Assembly: GCA_018883065.1 (NCBI GenBank)
Contig: VEQT01000015.1
Location: forward strand, 1-48,861
Direction of reading: 5' to 3'
Source: Flavobacterium sp.
GTDB lineage: Bacteria; Bacteroidota; Bacteroidia; Flavobacteriales; Flavobacteriaceae
Length of the DNA: 48,861 bases
Shown here: positions 41,039 through 48,861 of the stretch, one piece after another
How positions within the stretch are numbered: position 1 is the first letter of the stretch
Layout of the letters: every line of letters begins with the position of its first letter
Notes under the pieces: generated by a model
The model's database searches: none
Told to the model about the DNA's origin: nothing
What the model saw: the letters and a program-made list of their open reading frames with translations, nothing else
Made by a program: the position numbers and the translations under genes

Positions 41039-43459
41039 ATGAAAATATCTTACAATTGGATCAAACAATTTCTCAAAATAGACTGGAAATCCGACGAAAT
41101 TGCCGCGCTTTTAACCGACTTGGGTCTAGAAGTTGAAGCCGTAGAAAAATACCAATCGGTAAAAGGTGGTTTAGAAGGAATCGTGGTGGGACATGTGCTC
41201 AGTTGTGAACCACACCCCAATGCCGATCGACTAAAAGTAACTTCTGTTGAGGTAGGCACAGGCAATCCCTTGCAAATAGTGTGTGGCGCGAGCAATGTAG
41301 CAGTCGGACAAAAAGTTCCTGTTGCCTTAATTGGCACCACCCTATATGATAAAAACGGTGAAGCCTTTGTGATTAAAAAAGGAAAAATCCGCGACGTTGA
41401 AAGTCACGGAATGATTTGCGCCGAAGACGAATTGGGCTTGGGCGACAGCCACGACGGCATATTGGTGTTGGACGAAAAGTTAACGCCCGGTGCATCGGTA
41501 GCCCAAGAATTTAAAATAGAAAACGACGAAGTTTTTGAAATTGGCCTCACTCCCAACCGTGCCGATGCCATGAGCCACTGGGGAACAGCCCGTGATTTAC
41601 GTGCAGGATTAATTCAAAGTGGCGTACAAGTTGAACTGATTACCCCTTCGGTAAGCAATTTTCGCGTAGACAAACGCACCTTGAAAATTGATGTAAAAGT
41701 TGAAAATCCTAAATTGGCGCCACGCTATTGCGGCGTTACCATTTCTGGTGTAAGCATAAAACCATCGCCCGAATGGCTACAAAACCGATTAAAAGCCATT
41801 GGGCTACAACCCAAAAACAACATCGTTGACGTTACCAATTATGTAATGCATGAATTGGGTCAGCCTTTGCATGCCTTTGACGCGGCCAAAATCAATGGAA
41901 AAATCCAAGTAAAAACGGTAGCTGCAGGCACTAAATTTACCACTTTGGACGATATCGAACGTACGTTACACGAAGACGATTTGATGATCTGCGACGACCA
42001 CGGACCGCTTTGTATTGCTGGCGTTTTTGGTGGAAAAGAATCGGGCGTATGTGAATCAACCCAAACTATATTTTTAGAAAGTGCCTACTTTAATGCGGTA
42101 AGCGTGCGTAAATCGGCCAAAAGACATGGACTCAATACCGATGCCTCTTTCCGATTTGAGCGCGGCATTGATCCGACCATTACCGAATATGCCTTGAAAC
42201 GTGCCGCCATTTTAATTCAAGAAGTGGCCGGCGGCGAAATTACCTCAGATGTAATTGATGTATACCCAAAAAAGATAGAAGACTTCCCGGTATTTTTGAA
42301 TTTTGAGAAAACAACCAAGCTCATAGGGCAAGAATTGTCAAAAGAAATTATCAAAAAAATATTGGCTTCGCTTGACATCAAAGTAAACAGCTCGACGGAT
42401 GCCGGATTGGGCTTGATTGTTCCGGCCTACCGCGTCGATGTGCAACGCGAAGTTGATGTGATCGAAGAAATAGTGCGCGTTTATGGGTACAACAACATCA
42501 ATTTTAGCAAAAAATTGAACGCCACCATATCTAATTCTTCCCGAACCGAAGATTATAAAATTCAAAATACCATTGCCAATCAATTGAATTCCCAAGGATT
42601 TCATGAGATGATGGCCAATTCGCTCACCACACCCGATTATGTGAATTTGAGTGAGAAACTGCAAGCCGAACACAATGTAAGTATGCTCAATCCGTTGAGT
42701 GCTGATCTGTCGGCCTTGCGTCAATCGCTGTTGTTTTCTGGTTTAGAAGCCGTGGCCTACAACTGCAACCGAAGAAATTCGGACTTGAAATTGTTTGAAT
42801 TTGGCAAAACCTACCATAACATAGCGGGAACCTACAGCGAACCCAAACACTTGTGTTTGTTTGTGAGCGGGAACCGTACTAACGAAAACTGGACACAGGC
42901 GACCAAAGCCAGTGACTTTTTCTTATTTAAAGGCTACATCGATGGATTGTTGTCGCGCATGGGTATTGACAAAGCCAAAACCAAGCCGCTGCAATCAGAT
43001 GTATTTGCTGAAGGTGTTCAATATGCCATTGGCAACGACACCTTGGTGGAATTTGGTACCGTAAAAAAAGCGATCCTCAAGTATTTTGACATCAAGCAAG
43101 AAGTATTCTATGCCGATATCAATTGGAATTTGGTCTTGAAATTGGTTTCGACCAAAATGAAATTCCAAGATATTCCTAAGTTTCCTGAAGTGCGTCGCGA
43201 TTTCTCCATGCTCATAGACGAAGCTGTCAGTTTTGATGCCATATACCAATTGGCCAAACAAACCGAAAAAACCTTACTTAAAAACATCCAATTATTTGAC
43301 GTGTATCAAGGGGATAAACTACCCGAGGGGAAAAAATCGTATGCGGTAAGTTTTATTTTGCAAGACAGCAGCAAAACCTTGACCGATGAGCAAATTGATG
43401 CCGTGATGAATAAATTACAAGAAAAATTAACTACCGAATTGGGCGTGAGCTTACGCTAA
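41039..43459 (+). CDS. pheT: phenylalanine-tRNA ligase beta subunit
   Basis: An 806-residue subunit that, with PheS, charges tRNA-Phe in the cytosol. The N-terminal OB/EMAP-like tRNA-binding domain has GIVVGHVLSCEPHPNADRLK (about 49-68). B3/B4 editing-domain blocks include ITPNRADAMSHWGTARDLRA-like sequence, and B5 is NKRHGLNTDASFRFERGID-like. The C-terminal FDX-ACB domain begins PKFPEVRRDFSMLIDE and ends at the stop. Length and order are normal. pheS is not in the window, as is common in Bacteroidetes. The next gene starts 14 bases later. Confidence 0.96.
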   Translation: MKISYNWIKQFLKIDWKSDEIAALLTDLGLEVEAVEKYQSVKGGLEGIVVGHVLSCEPHPNADRLKVTSVEVGTGNPLQIVCGASNVAVGQKVPVALIGTTLYDKNGEAFVIKKGKIRDVESHGMICAEDELGLGDSHDGILVLDEKLTPGASVAQEFKIENDEVFEIGLTPNRADAMSHWGTARDLRAGLIQSGVQVELITPSVSNFRVDKRTLKIDVKVENPKLAPRYCGVTISGVSIKPSPEWLQNRLKAIGLQPKNNIVDVTNYVMHELGQPLHAFDAAKINGKIQVKTVAAGTKFTTLDDIERTLHEDDLMICDDHGPLCIAGVFGGKESGVCESTQTIFLESAYFNAVSVRKSAKRHGLNTDASFRFERGIDPTITEYALKRAAILIQEVAGGEITSDVIDVYPKKIEDFPVFLNFEKTTKLIGQELSKEIIKKILASLDIKVNSSTDAGLGLIVPAYRVDVQREVDVIEEIVRVYGYNNINFSKKLNATISNSSRTEDYKIQNTIANQLNSQGFHEMMANSLTTPDYVNLSEKLQAEHNVSMLNPLSADLSALRQSLLFSGLEAVAYNCNRRNSDLKLFEFGKTYHNIAGTYSEPKHLCLFVSGNRTNENWTQATKASDFFLFKGYIDGLLSRMGIDKAKTKPLQSDVFAEGVQYAIGNDTLVEFGTVKKAILKYFDIKQEVFYADINWNLVLKLVSTKMKFQDIPKFPEVRRDFSMLIDEAVSFDAIYQLAKQTEKTLLKNIQLFDVYQGDKLPEGKKSYAVSFILQDSSKTLTDEQIDAVMNKLQEKLTTELGVSLR

Positions 43460-43473
43460 AAAACAGATAGAAT

Positions 43474-44010
43474 ATGGTTTATAAATTTAGAGTGATACTA
43501 GATACTGAAGAAGATGTATTTCGAGACATCGCGATTTTGGAAGATGACACCTTAGAAGATTTACACAACGCTATTGTGAATGCCTTTGATTTTGACGGGC
43601 AAGAAATGGCCTCCTTTTACACCTGTGATGATAAATGGAACCAGGAAGACGAAATTGCCTTGTTTGACACAGGCGATACACCTGGCGAGCAACGCATTAT
43701 GAGCGAGTATGTGTTGGCCGATGTATTGGACAAGGAAAATACCAAAATTATTTATGTGTATGACTTTCTAAATATGTGGACATTCTTGGTTGAATTGGCC
43801 GCGATTGAAGAGGTAAGCGCGTCCGAAACCTATCCGGCCACCTTGTTTAGCCACGGATTCATGCCTGCCGAAGCCGGTGAAAAAAGTTTTGAATCTGATA
43901 TGAATGACGACATTTATGGCGAATTTGAAGACGACCTCGACGAAGAAGATCTCGATTTATTTGATGACCACGAAGGCGGCTACGACGACCACGGCTACGA
44001 CGACTACTAG
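43474..44010 (+). CDS. plasmid pRiA4b ORF-3-like (IS1096 TnpR-like passenger) protein with acidic tail
   Basis: A 178-residue protein. Its core (about 1-115) matches the pRiA4b ORF-3 family: VYKFRVILDTEEDVFRDIAI, then LHNAIVNAFDFDGQEMASFY and YVYDFLNMWTFLVELAAIEE. The fold is small and beta-rich; function is unknown, and the 'transposon' names come from where early members were found. The tail (about 140-178) is extremely acidic, mostly Asp/Glu with Gly/Tyr/His (DDLDEEDLDLFDDHEGGYDD). Charged tails of this kind occur in Flavobacteria homologues. It lies 14 bases after pheT, so it is probably co-transcribed. The hairpin at 44053-44089 follows. Confidence 0.82.
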   Translation: MVYKFRVILDTEEDVFRDIAILEDDTLEDLHNAIVNAFDFDGQEMASFYTCDDKWNQEDEIALFDTGDTPGEQRIMSEYVLADVLDKENTKIIYVYDFLNMWTFLVELAAIEEVSASETYPATLFSHGFMPAEAGEKSFESDMNDDIYGEFEDDLDEEDLDLFDDHEGGYDDHGYDDY

Positions 44011-44052
44011 CATTCGTATAAAACCTGATTCGCACATTCGAATTACACCATA

Positions 44053-44089
44053 AACCAAGAAGCTGAGATTCCTTACTTCTTGGTTCTTT
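44053..44089 (+). terminator. hairpin terminator after the pRiA4b ORF-3-like gene
   Basis: AACCAAGAAG (44053-44062) pairs perfectly with CTTCTTGGTT (44076-44085) over a 13-base loop, followed by CTTTTATC. The T run is short, so termination may be incomplete. Confidence 0.65.
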
Positions 44090-44117
44090 TATCTCATAAA
44101 ACAAACAAAACTCGATT

Positions 44118-45176
44118 ATGATTAATTTGTACAACACCCACATTGAGAACTTATCCATTCACCGCGTGGGTAATAAAAGCCGAAACGAAGCTATTTTCCT
44201 GTCTGAACAACCTTATACTTTAAACGACGAAATTGTTCCGCTATTGAAAGAATATTTCTTTAAACCCTTCCGGGACAAAGAAGAAAACTACTACCAATTT
44301 GCACACGATGTCGATTTAGAATACAACGACATGTATAAATTGGTGAGCCAACTATTTGCTGATCCTTCGTCGGTACACGAGGTATCTAAAAAAATCACCA
44401 AACACTTGTTTGAGCAATCCAATCATCCGCACATTAAAAATGGGGAAGTTTATGTGGCCTACTTGAGCCATTTGTCGATAGACAATACCGTGGTGGATGC
44501 GGTAGGCATTTTTAAAAGCGAGTTGCAAGCCGATTTCTTGCAGTTTGAAGAAAAAGGAAGCAACCTTGAAATGATCTTGCAACAAGGCATCAACTTGAAC
44601 AAATTGGACAAAGGCTGTTTGATCTTTAACCACAAACAAGAAGAAGGCTATAAAATATTAACGGTAGACAGCAACCGCTATGACGCGCGCTATTGGTCGG
44701 AGCACTTCTTATCGGTGGATGCCTTTGAAGACGAAAATTTCATTACCAAAAAATACTTGAAATTTTGCCAAGGGTTTGCCAAAGACGTGGTACTTCCGGC
44801 CGAAGACAAAAAAGAAGAGGTGATGTTTATGAACCGTTCGGTGAATTATTTTGCCAAAAATGACCAGTTTGAAGAAACTAACTTCTTAAACGAAGTGCTT
44901 GACAACCCCGATTTGATTCCAGAGTTTAAAAGCTACAAAGTAGACAAAGGCGAAAAATACAGCATCGAAGATGTAACTTCTTTCCCAATTGCCAATGCAG
45001 CGGTTTCGGATGCGCGCAAATCAATTAAAAATGTAATCAATTTGGATACCCATATTCAAATTAAATTGGATTTCATCAATCCCGAAAGCGCTGAAAAATT
45101 TGTAGAAAAAGGATGGGATGAAGAAAAGCAAATGTATTATTACCTGGTGTATTTTAACAAAGAACAAAAAAGTTAA
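44118..45176 (+). CDS. nucleoid-associated protein (NdpA/YejK family)
   Basis: A 352-residue protein matching the NdpA family of nucleoid-associated proteins. It starts INLYNTHIENLSIHRVGNKS, and further on has FAHDVDLEYNDMYKLVSQLF, EVYVAYLSHLSIDNTVVDAVG and LEMILQQGINLNKLDKGCLIFN, with YWSEHFLSVDAFEDENFITK near 197-216. It is thought to bind or organise DNA in the cytoplasm; the mechanism is not known. No promoter with an exact TAnnTTTG was seen before it, so it may be read through the weak hairpin upstream. Confidence 0.85.
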   Translation: MINLYNTHIENLSIHRVGNKSRNEAIFLSEQPYTLNDEIVPLLKEYFFKPFRDKEENYYQFAHDVDLEYNDMYKLVSQLFADPSSVHEVSKKITKHLFEQSNHPHIKNGEVYVAYLSHLSIDNTVVDAVGIFKSELQADFLQFEEKGSNLEMILQQGINLNKLDKGCLIFNHKQEEGYKILTVDSNRYDARYWSEHFLSVDAFEDENFITKKYLKFCQGFAKDVVLPAEDKKEEVMFMNRSVNYFAKNDQFEETNFLNEVLDNPDLIPEFKSYKVDKGEKYSIEDVTSFPIANAAVSDARKSIKNVINLDTHIQIKLDFINPESAEKFVEKGWDEEKQMYYYLVYFNKEQKS

Positions 45177-45200
45177 ACGGCTTTTTACTGGCAAACGACC

Positions 45201-47507
45201 ATGAAATCAATTGGCTACATTCAACTATTTAGTCTACTATTCGTGCTAATAGCTGAGCATGCCTATAGCCAAAATGTAACTATTGATGACACGTATACTG
45301 CGCAACAGCTGGTCGAAAATGTATTGATCAACAACCCCTGCGCAACGGTATCAAATGTTACCATTAGTGGTGATCCATTTAGCGGAGCGCAACAAAGCTA
45401 TGGCTACTTTAGTAATGGAGGCGGAACCTTTCCCTTTGCCAACGGTGTAATTTTATGTACGGCTCGAGCCTCACGTGCCGCTGGCCCGAATACAAATCTC
45501 ATTGATGAAGGCCAAAATGCTTGGCAAGGCGACATAGATTTGGAACAAGCGCTTAACATAACCAATACCTACAATGCAACTACTTTAGAATTTGATTTTA
45601 CGCCACAAAATAGCAACTTTCGATTTAACTATATTTTTGCATCCGAAGAATACCAAGGCACGGCACCTTGTCGTTACTCGGATGGATTTGCTTTTTTACT
45701 GAAAGAGGTAGGTAGTTCGGCGGCCTATCAAAATTTGGCTATAATTCCGGGTACAACAACTCCAGTTTTGGTTACCTCGGTTCATCCAGCCATTCCTGGA
45801 TCATGCGCAGCAGCCAATGAAAGTTATTTTGGCGGATACAATAACAGTGGAGCACCCATCAATTTTAATGGACAAACGGTGGTGATGACTGCACAAGCTA
45901 CCGTAATTCCCGGGCGAAATTACCACATCAAATTAGTGATTGCCGATCACGAAAATGTGCGGTATGATTCGGCTATTTTTTTGGGCGGCGGCAGTTTTAA
46001 TCTGGGAATTGATTTGGGTCCTGATCGATTAGTTGCAACCAATAATCCAGTATGCGAAGGGAATCCGATTACACTTAACGCGACTCAATCGGGGAGCAAT
46101 TCCTATCAATGGTTCTTAAATGGTGCGGCTATGAGCGGAGAAACCAATCCCACACTGACTATTTCCAATTCTGTTTCAGGCACGTATAGTGTTACCATTA
46201 CTACAAGCACGGGAAGTTGCAGTAGTTCTGGTAGCTGTATATTGGAATTTGTTCCCAAACCGGTGTTGGTAGCTTCTACCCTATTGGGCTGCGACGACAA
46301 CCTAGACGGCTCAGCGCGTTTCAACTTGACAAAAATCAATGCATTAGTCACCAACAACAACAGCAGTTATGGTACCGTGCAGTATTTTGAATCAATAATC
46401 GATGCCCAGCAATATGCCCTTAACTTGGCCATACCATCGCCTAACAATTATGAGAGTATTCCTAAAACCATTTATGCAGCGGTACAAACCAACTTTGGTT
46501 GTATCGCAGTTGTGCCTGTCGTGCTGCAAGTATCGGGCGCAATGGTGCCACAAAATTTGAGCTATGCCAGTTGTGATTTGGACGGAACGCCAGACGGTTT
46601 TTTTGGATTTACGTTGGCGGCTATCGATTCCTTATTGCTAAACGGTTTACCCGCGGGATTAGTTGTAAACTACTATGCGAGCATGGCTGATGCTCAAGCC
46701 GAACAAAATCAGTTGTCTGCAGTATTTACCAATACGATAATTGATGAGCAAACCATTTATGCCAAGATCACGAATGGTCCCGATTGTTATGGGATTAGCA
46801 GCATTTTAATTCAAGTAAACCGGAACCAACCCGCCAATTTTGAAGACGAAACCTTGTATTTATGTCCGCTGGAATCGCTTAATTTACGTGTTGACCCCAC
46901 ATTTAATGCTTACAATTGGTCAACCGGCGCTGCAACCTCACAGATTTCCATAACTGAAGCCAATGACTATACAGTTACTGTATCAGATGTGAACGGCTGT
47001 CTTGCAACCAAAAAATTTGTGGTTGTGGCCTCTAGTGCACCTACTATTACCTCTATTAACGTTGACCATTTTCAGACCAATGGGGGAACGGTAACTGTTT
47101 TGGTAAGCGGAAGTGGAAATTACCAATACAGTTTAAATGGATCAAATTTTCAAATAAGCCCTATATTTAATGATGTAGCCCCAAATGAGTATACATTTAT
47201 CGCCTACGATACTCACGGCTGTGGACAAGATACTGAAACTGTATATGTACTGGATTATCCCCGCTTTTTTACGCCCAATGGAGATGGATTTAATGACTTT
47301 TGGCAAATTGATCAACTTAAATTTGTGAGCAAGGCCCAGTTGCGTATTTTTGATCGGTTTGGAAAATTACTCAAAGAATTCAACGAAGCTAGTACTGGTT
47401 GGGACGGCACATACTTGGGATTACCGCTTCCAGCTGACGACTATTGGTTTACCGTTCAATTTGAAAAATTAAAAAACATATCGGGACACATGAGTCTCAA
47501 ACGATAA
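45201..47507 (+). CDS. secreted protein with choice-of-anchor L domain and T9SS type B sorting domain
   Basis: A 768-residue extracellular protein. A signal peptide (residues 1-24, ending HAYSQ) is followed by a choice-of-anchor L domain (about 25-270; DTYTAQQLVENVLINNPC, then FRFNYIFASEEYQGTAPC and DGFAFLL). An Ig-like/PKD-type segment follows (about 280-345, with SYQWFLNGAAM), then two or three further beta modules with regular Cys. The last 80 residues are the gliding-motility-associated C-terminal domain: RFFTPNGDGFNDFWQI, LRIFDRFGKLLKE and GWDGTYLGLPLPADDYWF. That is the type B signal for export by the type IX system. Likely an adhesin; ligand unknown. Confidence 0.9.
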   Translation: MKSIGYIQLFSLLFVLIAEHAYSQNVTIDDTYTAQQLVENVLINNPCATVSNVTISGDPFSGAQQSYGYFSNGGGTFPFANGVILCTARASRAAGPNTNLIDEGQNAWQGDIDLEQALNITNTYNATTLEFDFTPQNSNFRFNYIFASEEYQGTAPCRYSDGFAFLLKEVGSSAAYQNLAIIPGTTTPVLVTSVHPAIPGSCAAANESYFGGYNNSGAPINFNGQTVVMTAQATVIPGRNYHIKLVIADHENVRYDSAIFLGGGSFNLGIDLGPDRLVATNNPVCEGNPITLNATQSGSNSYQWFLNGAAMSGETNPTLTISNSVSGTYSVTITTSTGSCSSSGSCILEFVPKPVLVASTLLGCDDNLDGSARFNLTKINALVTNNNSSYGTVQYFESIIDAQQYALNLAIPSPNNYESIPKTIYAAVQTNFGCIAVVPVVLQVSGAMVPQNLSYASCDLDGTPDGFFGFTLAAIDSLLLNGLPAGLVVNYYASMADAQAEQNQLSAVFTNTIIDEQTIYAKITNGPDCYGISSILIQVNRNQPANFEDETLYLCPLESLNLRVDPTFNAYNWSTGAATSQISITEANDYTVTVSDVNGCLATKKFVVVASSAPTITSINVDHFQTNGGTVTVLVSGSGNYQYSLNGSNFQISPIFNDVAPNEYTFIAYDTHGCGQDTETVYVLDYPRFFTPNGDGFNDFWQIDQLKFVSKAQLRIFDRFGKLLKEFNEASTGWDGTYLGLPLPADDYWFTVQFEKLKNISGHMSLKR

Positions 47508-47522
47508 TAGCATCTACAACAT

Positions 47523-48861
47523 ATGAAATTAAAAATATTGATTATTTGCTTTCTTATTTTTGGAACCTCTGGGTTTGCTCAATTTAGCAAAACGCATTAC
47601 TTGCCGCCCTTGTCGGGTTCTGACAATGCTGGATCTAGTGCACAAGAACAATATATTTACATCTCAACACCCAACGTAAATCCCGTAAATTTTGTCATCA
47701 AACGATTGGGAGGAACCAATGTGTCGGGAACTGTTTCAAAGTCATCACCCTATGTGTATAATGTTGGATTTGGATCCAATACCCAATTAATGGTAGCCAA
47801 TAGTCAAGCCAGCACTGTTCGAACAGACAAAGGAATAATTATTGAAGCCGAAGATTTAATCTATGCCACCGTGCGCATCATAGCCGGTAATGGAAACCAA
47901 TCTGGAGCAGTAGTATCAAAAGGAATTGCGGCTTTGGGTAAGGCGTTTCGCATAGGTTCTTATCTCAATCCAAACAACGGTGGCTTAGGCAACAATGTGC
48001 ACACCTTTATTGCTATATTGGCAACTGAAAACAATACAACCGTTCAATTTTCTGGCATACAAGCTGGTGTAACATTAATCAATAGTAGTGCAGGAAGTAA
48101 CCCTGGTCCTGTAGTTTTAAATAGTGGCGAAAGTTATACATTGGCTGTAGAAGGACCTTCAGGGGCAAATCTAACCGGATTAATTGGTTCCTTGGTTACA
48201 GCAGATAAACCGATTGCAGTAAATTGTGGATCATTTACGGGTTCAAATGCATCACAAAATTTAGATTTGGGATTTGATCAGATTGTTTCAGCCGAACGGA
48301 CTGGCAAGGAATATATTTTCATTAAAAGCACTGGTCAAGCCATTGTTGAACGCATTTTATTGGTTGCGCACGAAGACAACACCGAAATTTACCTCAACGG
48401 AAATCTAGCTGCACCTGCTTATACCTTAAACGCTGGAAATTACATAGCACTCGATGGAAATGATTATTCTGCCAATGGAAATTTATATGTGAGCTCGTCC
48501 AAAAATGTTTTTGCCTATCAAACCATTGGCGACGACAGCCGCACCGATTTTGCCAATCAAGAATTGTTTTTTGTTCCGCCATTAAGTTGTGAAACACCTC
48601 ACGTGATTGACAACATTCCCTTAATAAATGAAATTGGTAATCGAATTTATCCTATTGCACGCCTCACCCTATTAACAGAGACCGCAGCGACTTTGAGTTT
48701 TGAAGTAGACGCAACACCCTATACTTTGGCGCAATTGGCTTTTATTCCGGGAGTTACGGTAAATGGTCCGGTGCCTGTGGTTGGCAATGCAAATTATGAA
48801 ACCTATATAATTACTGGGTTAACCGGAAATATAGCTGCCTATGCGAGTGCCCAATTGTATT
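47523..48861 (+). CDS. secreted IgGFc-binding-like protein (3' end beyond window)
   Basis: An ORF open from the ATG at 47523-47525 to the window edge, with 446 codons visible and the end missing. A signal peptide (about 1-19, ending SGFAQ) precedes a repeating beta-rich region. Blocks such as YIYISTPNVNPVNFVIKRL, LLVAHEDNTEIYLNG and VSAERTGKEYIFIKSTG match the IgGFc-binding protein N-terminal domain found in many Bacteroidetes surface proteins. The missing C-terminus probably carries a T9SS sorting domain. It starts 15 bases after the previous T9SS gene, so the two are likely an operon for surface proteins. Confidence 0.85.
   Translation, partial: MKLKILIICFLIFGTSGFAQFSKTHYLPPLSGSDNAGSSAQEQYIYISTPNVNPVNFVIKRLGGTNVSGTVSKSSPYVYNVGFGSNTQLMVANSQASTVRTDKGIIIEAEDLIYATVRIIAGNGNQSGAVVSKGIAALGKAFRIGSYLNPNNGGLGNNVHTFIAILATENNTTVQFSGIQAGVTLINSSAGSNPGPVVLNSGESYTLAVEGPSGANLTGLIGSLVTADKPIAVNCGSFTGSNASQNLDLGFDQIVSAERTGKEYIFIKSTGQAIVERILLVAHEDNTEIYLNGNLAAPAYTLNAGNYIALDGNDYSANGNLYVSSSKNVFAYQTIGDDSRTDFANQELFFVPPLSCETPHVIDNIPLINEIGNRIYPIARLTLLTETAATLSFEVDATPYTLAQLAFIPGVTVNGPVPVVGNANYETYIITGLTGNIAAYASAQLY

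Noticed and set aside
43474..44010. IS1096 TnpR-like name taken as evidence for an insertion sequence
   Set aside because: No transposase or flanking inverted repeats are present, and the gene is in an operon-like position after pheT.
1..48861. tRNA and rRNA genes
   Set aside because: No cloverleaf-like sequence with a GTTCRA-type T-loop, and no rRNA-like stretch, was recognised in the intergenic gaps by eye.

Overview
The window reads as chromosomal DNA of a member of the Bacteroidota, most likely a Flavobacteriaceae close to Flavobacterium. The evidence is a fused CcoN-CcoO cbb3 oxidase, Bacteroidetes-type promoters (TAnnTTTG about 12-22 bases before start codons), a T9SS type B sorting domain, a CAL67264-type small membrane protein, and lipoproteins and glycosyltransferases typical of that group. 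There is no rRNA, recognisable tRNA, CRISPR array, prophage or intact insertion sequence. Most of it is ordinary core genome.

Layout. (1) 1-6370, plus strand: cbb3 oxidase operon ccoS(partial)-ccoNO-ccoQ-ccoP-ccoG-ccoH, then a TauE/SafE-like membrane protein and a YdcH-like small protein. It is closed by a terminator shared with the convergent hemN (6409-7773), so microaerobic respiration and oxygen-independent haem synthesis lie together. (2) 7774-8133 is a repeat-rich gap, followed by ruvX and dapD. (3) 9532-16340 is a cell-surface glycan locus, probably LPS core: a GT9, four GT2 enzymes, a GT17-like enzyme, a WaaP/Kdo-kinase-like protein and a NeuD-like acyltransferase on alternating strands. 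(4) 16340-18792 holds a TsaC-like protein and cca, separated by a GxxExxY gene sitting between 19-base inverted repeats. (5) 18793-25890: a candidate structured element before ctaA, then corA, hutI, an anchored coiled-coil protein, hutG and a DEAD-box helicase. (6) 25911-29315, minus strand: ettA, a cytochrome c lipoprotein with a small membrane protein, and holA. (7) 29466-35435: an orphan HsdR-N-like protein, a GT2, an OmpA-like lipoprotein, a YciO-like protein, a UvrD-type helicase and a small unknown membrane protein. (8) 35430-40610: M1 peptidase, recG and a bestrophin-like channel. (9) 40611-41038 is a gene-free stretch with 89-base tandem repeats, followed by pheT, a pRiA4b ORF-3-like protein and a nucleoid-associated protein. 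(10) 45201-48861: two tandem secreted proteins, the second cut by the window end.

The best candidate for something little described is the GxxExxY cassette at 16935-17363. Its repeats are built from a CACGAAT heptamer, and the right repeat appears to supply the GTG start of cca. The second is the TAGCCCCGAT...GATAGCGGGA element before ctaA, whose ends can pair. Function calls rest on reading motifs by eye. No database search or folding calculation was run.
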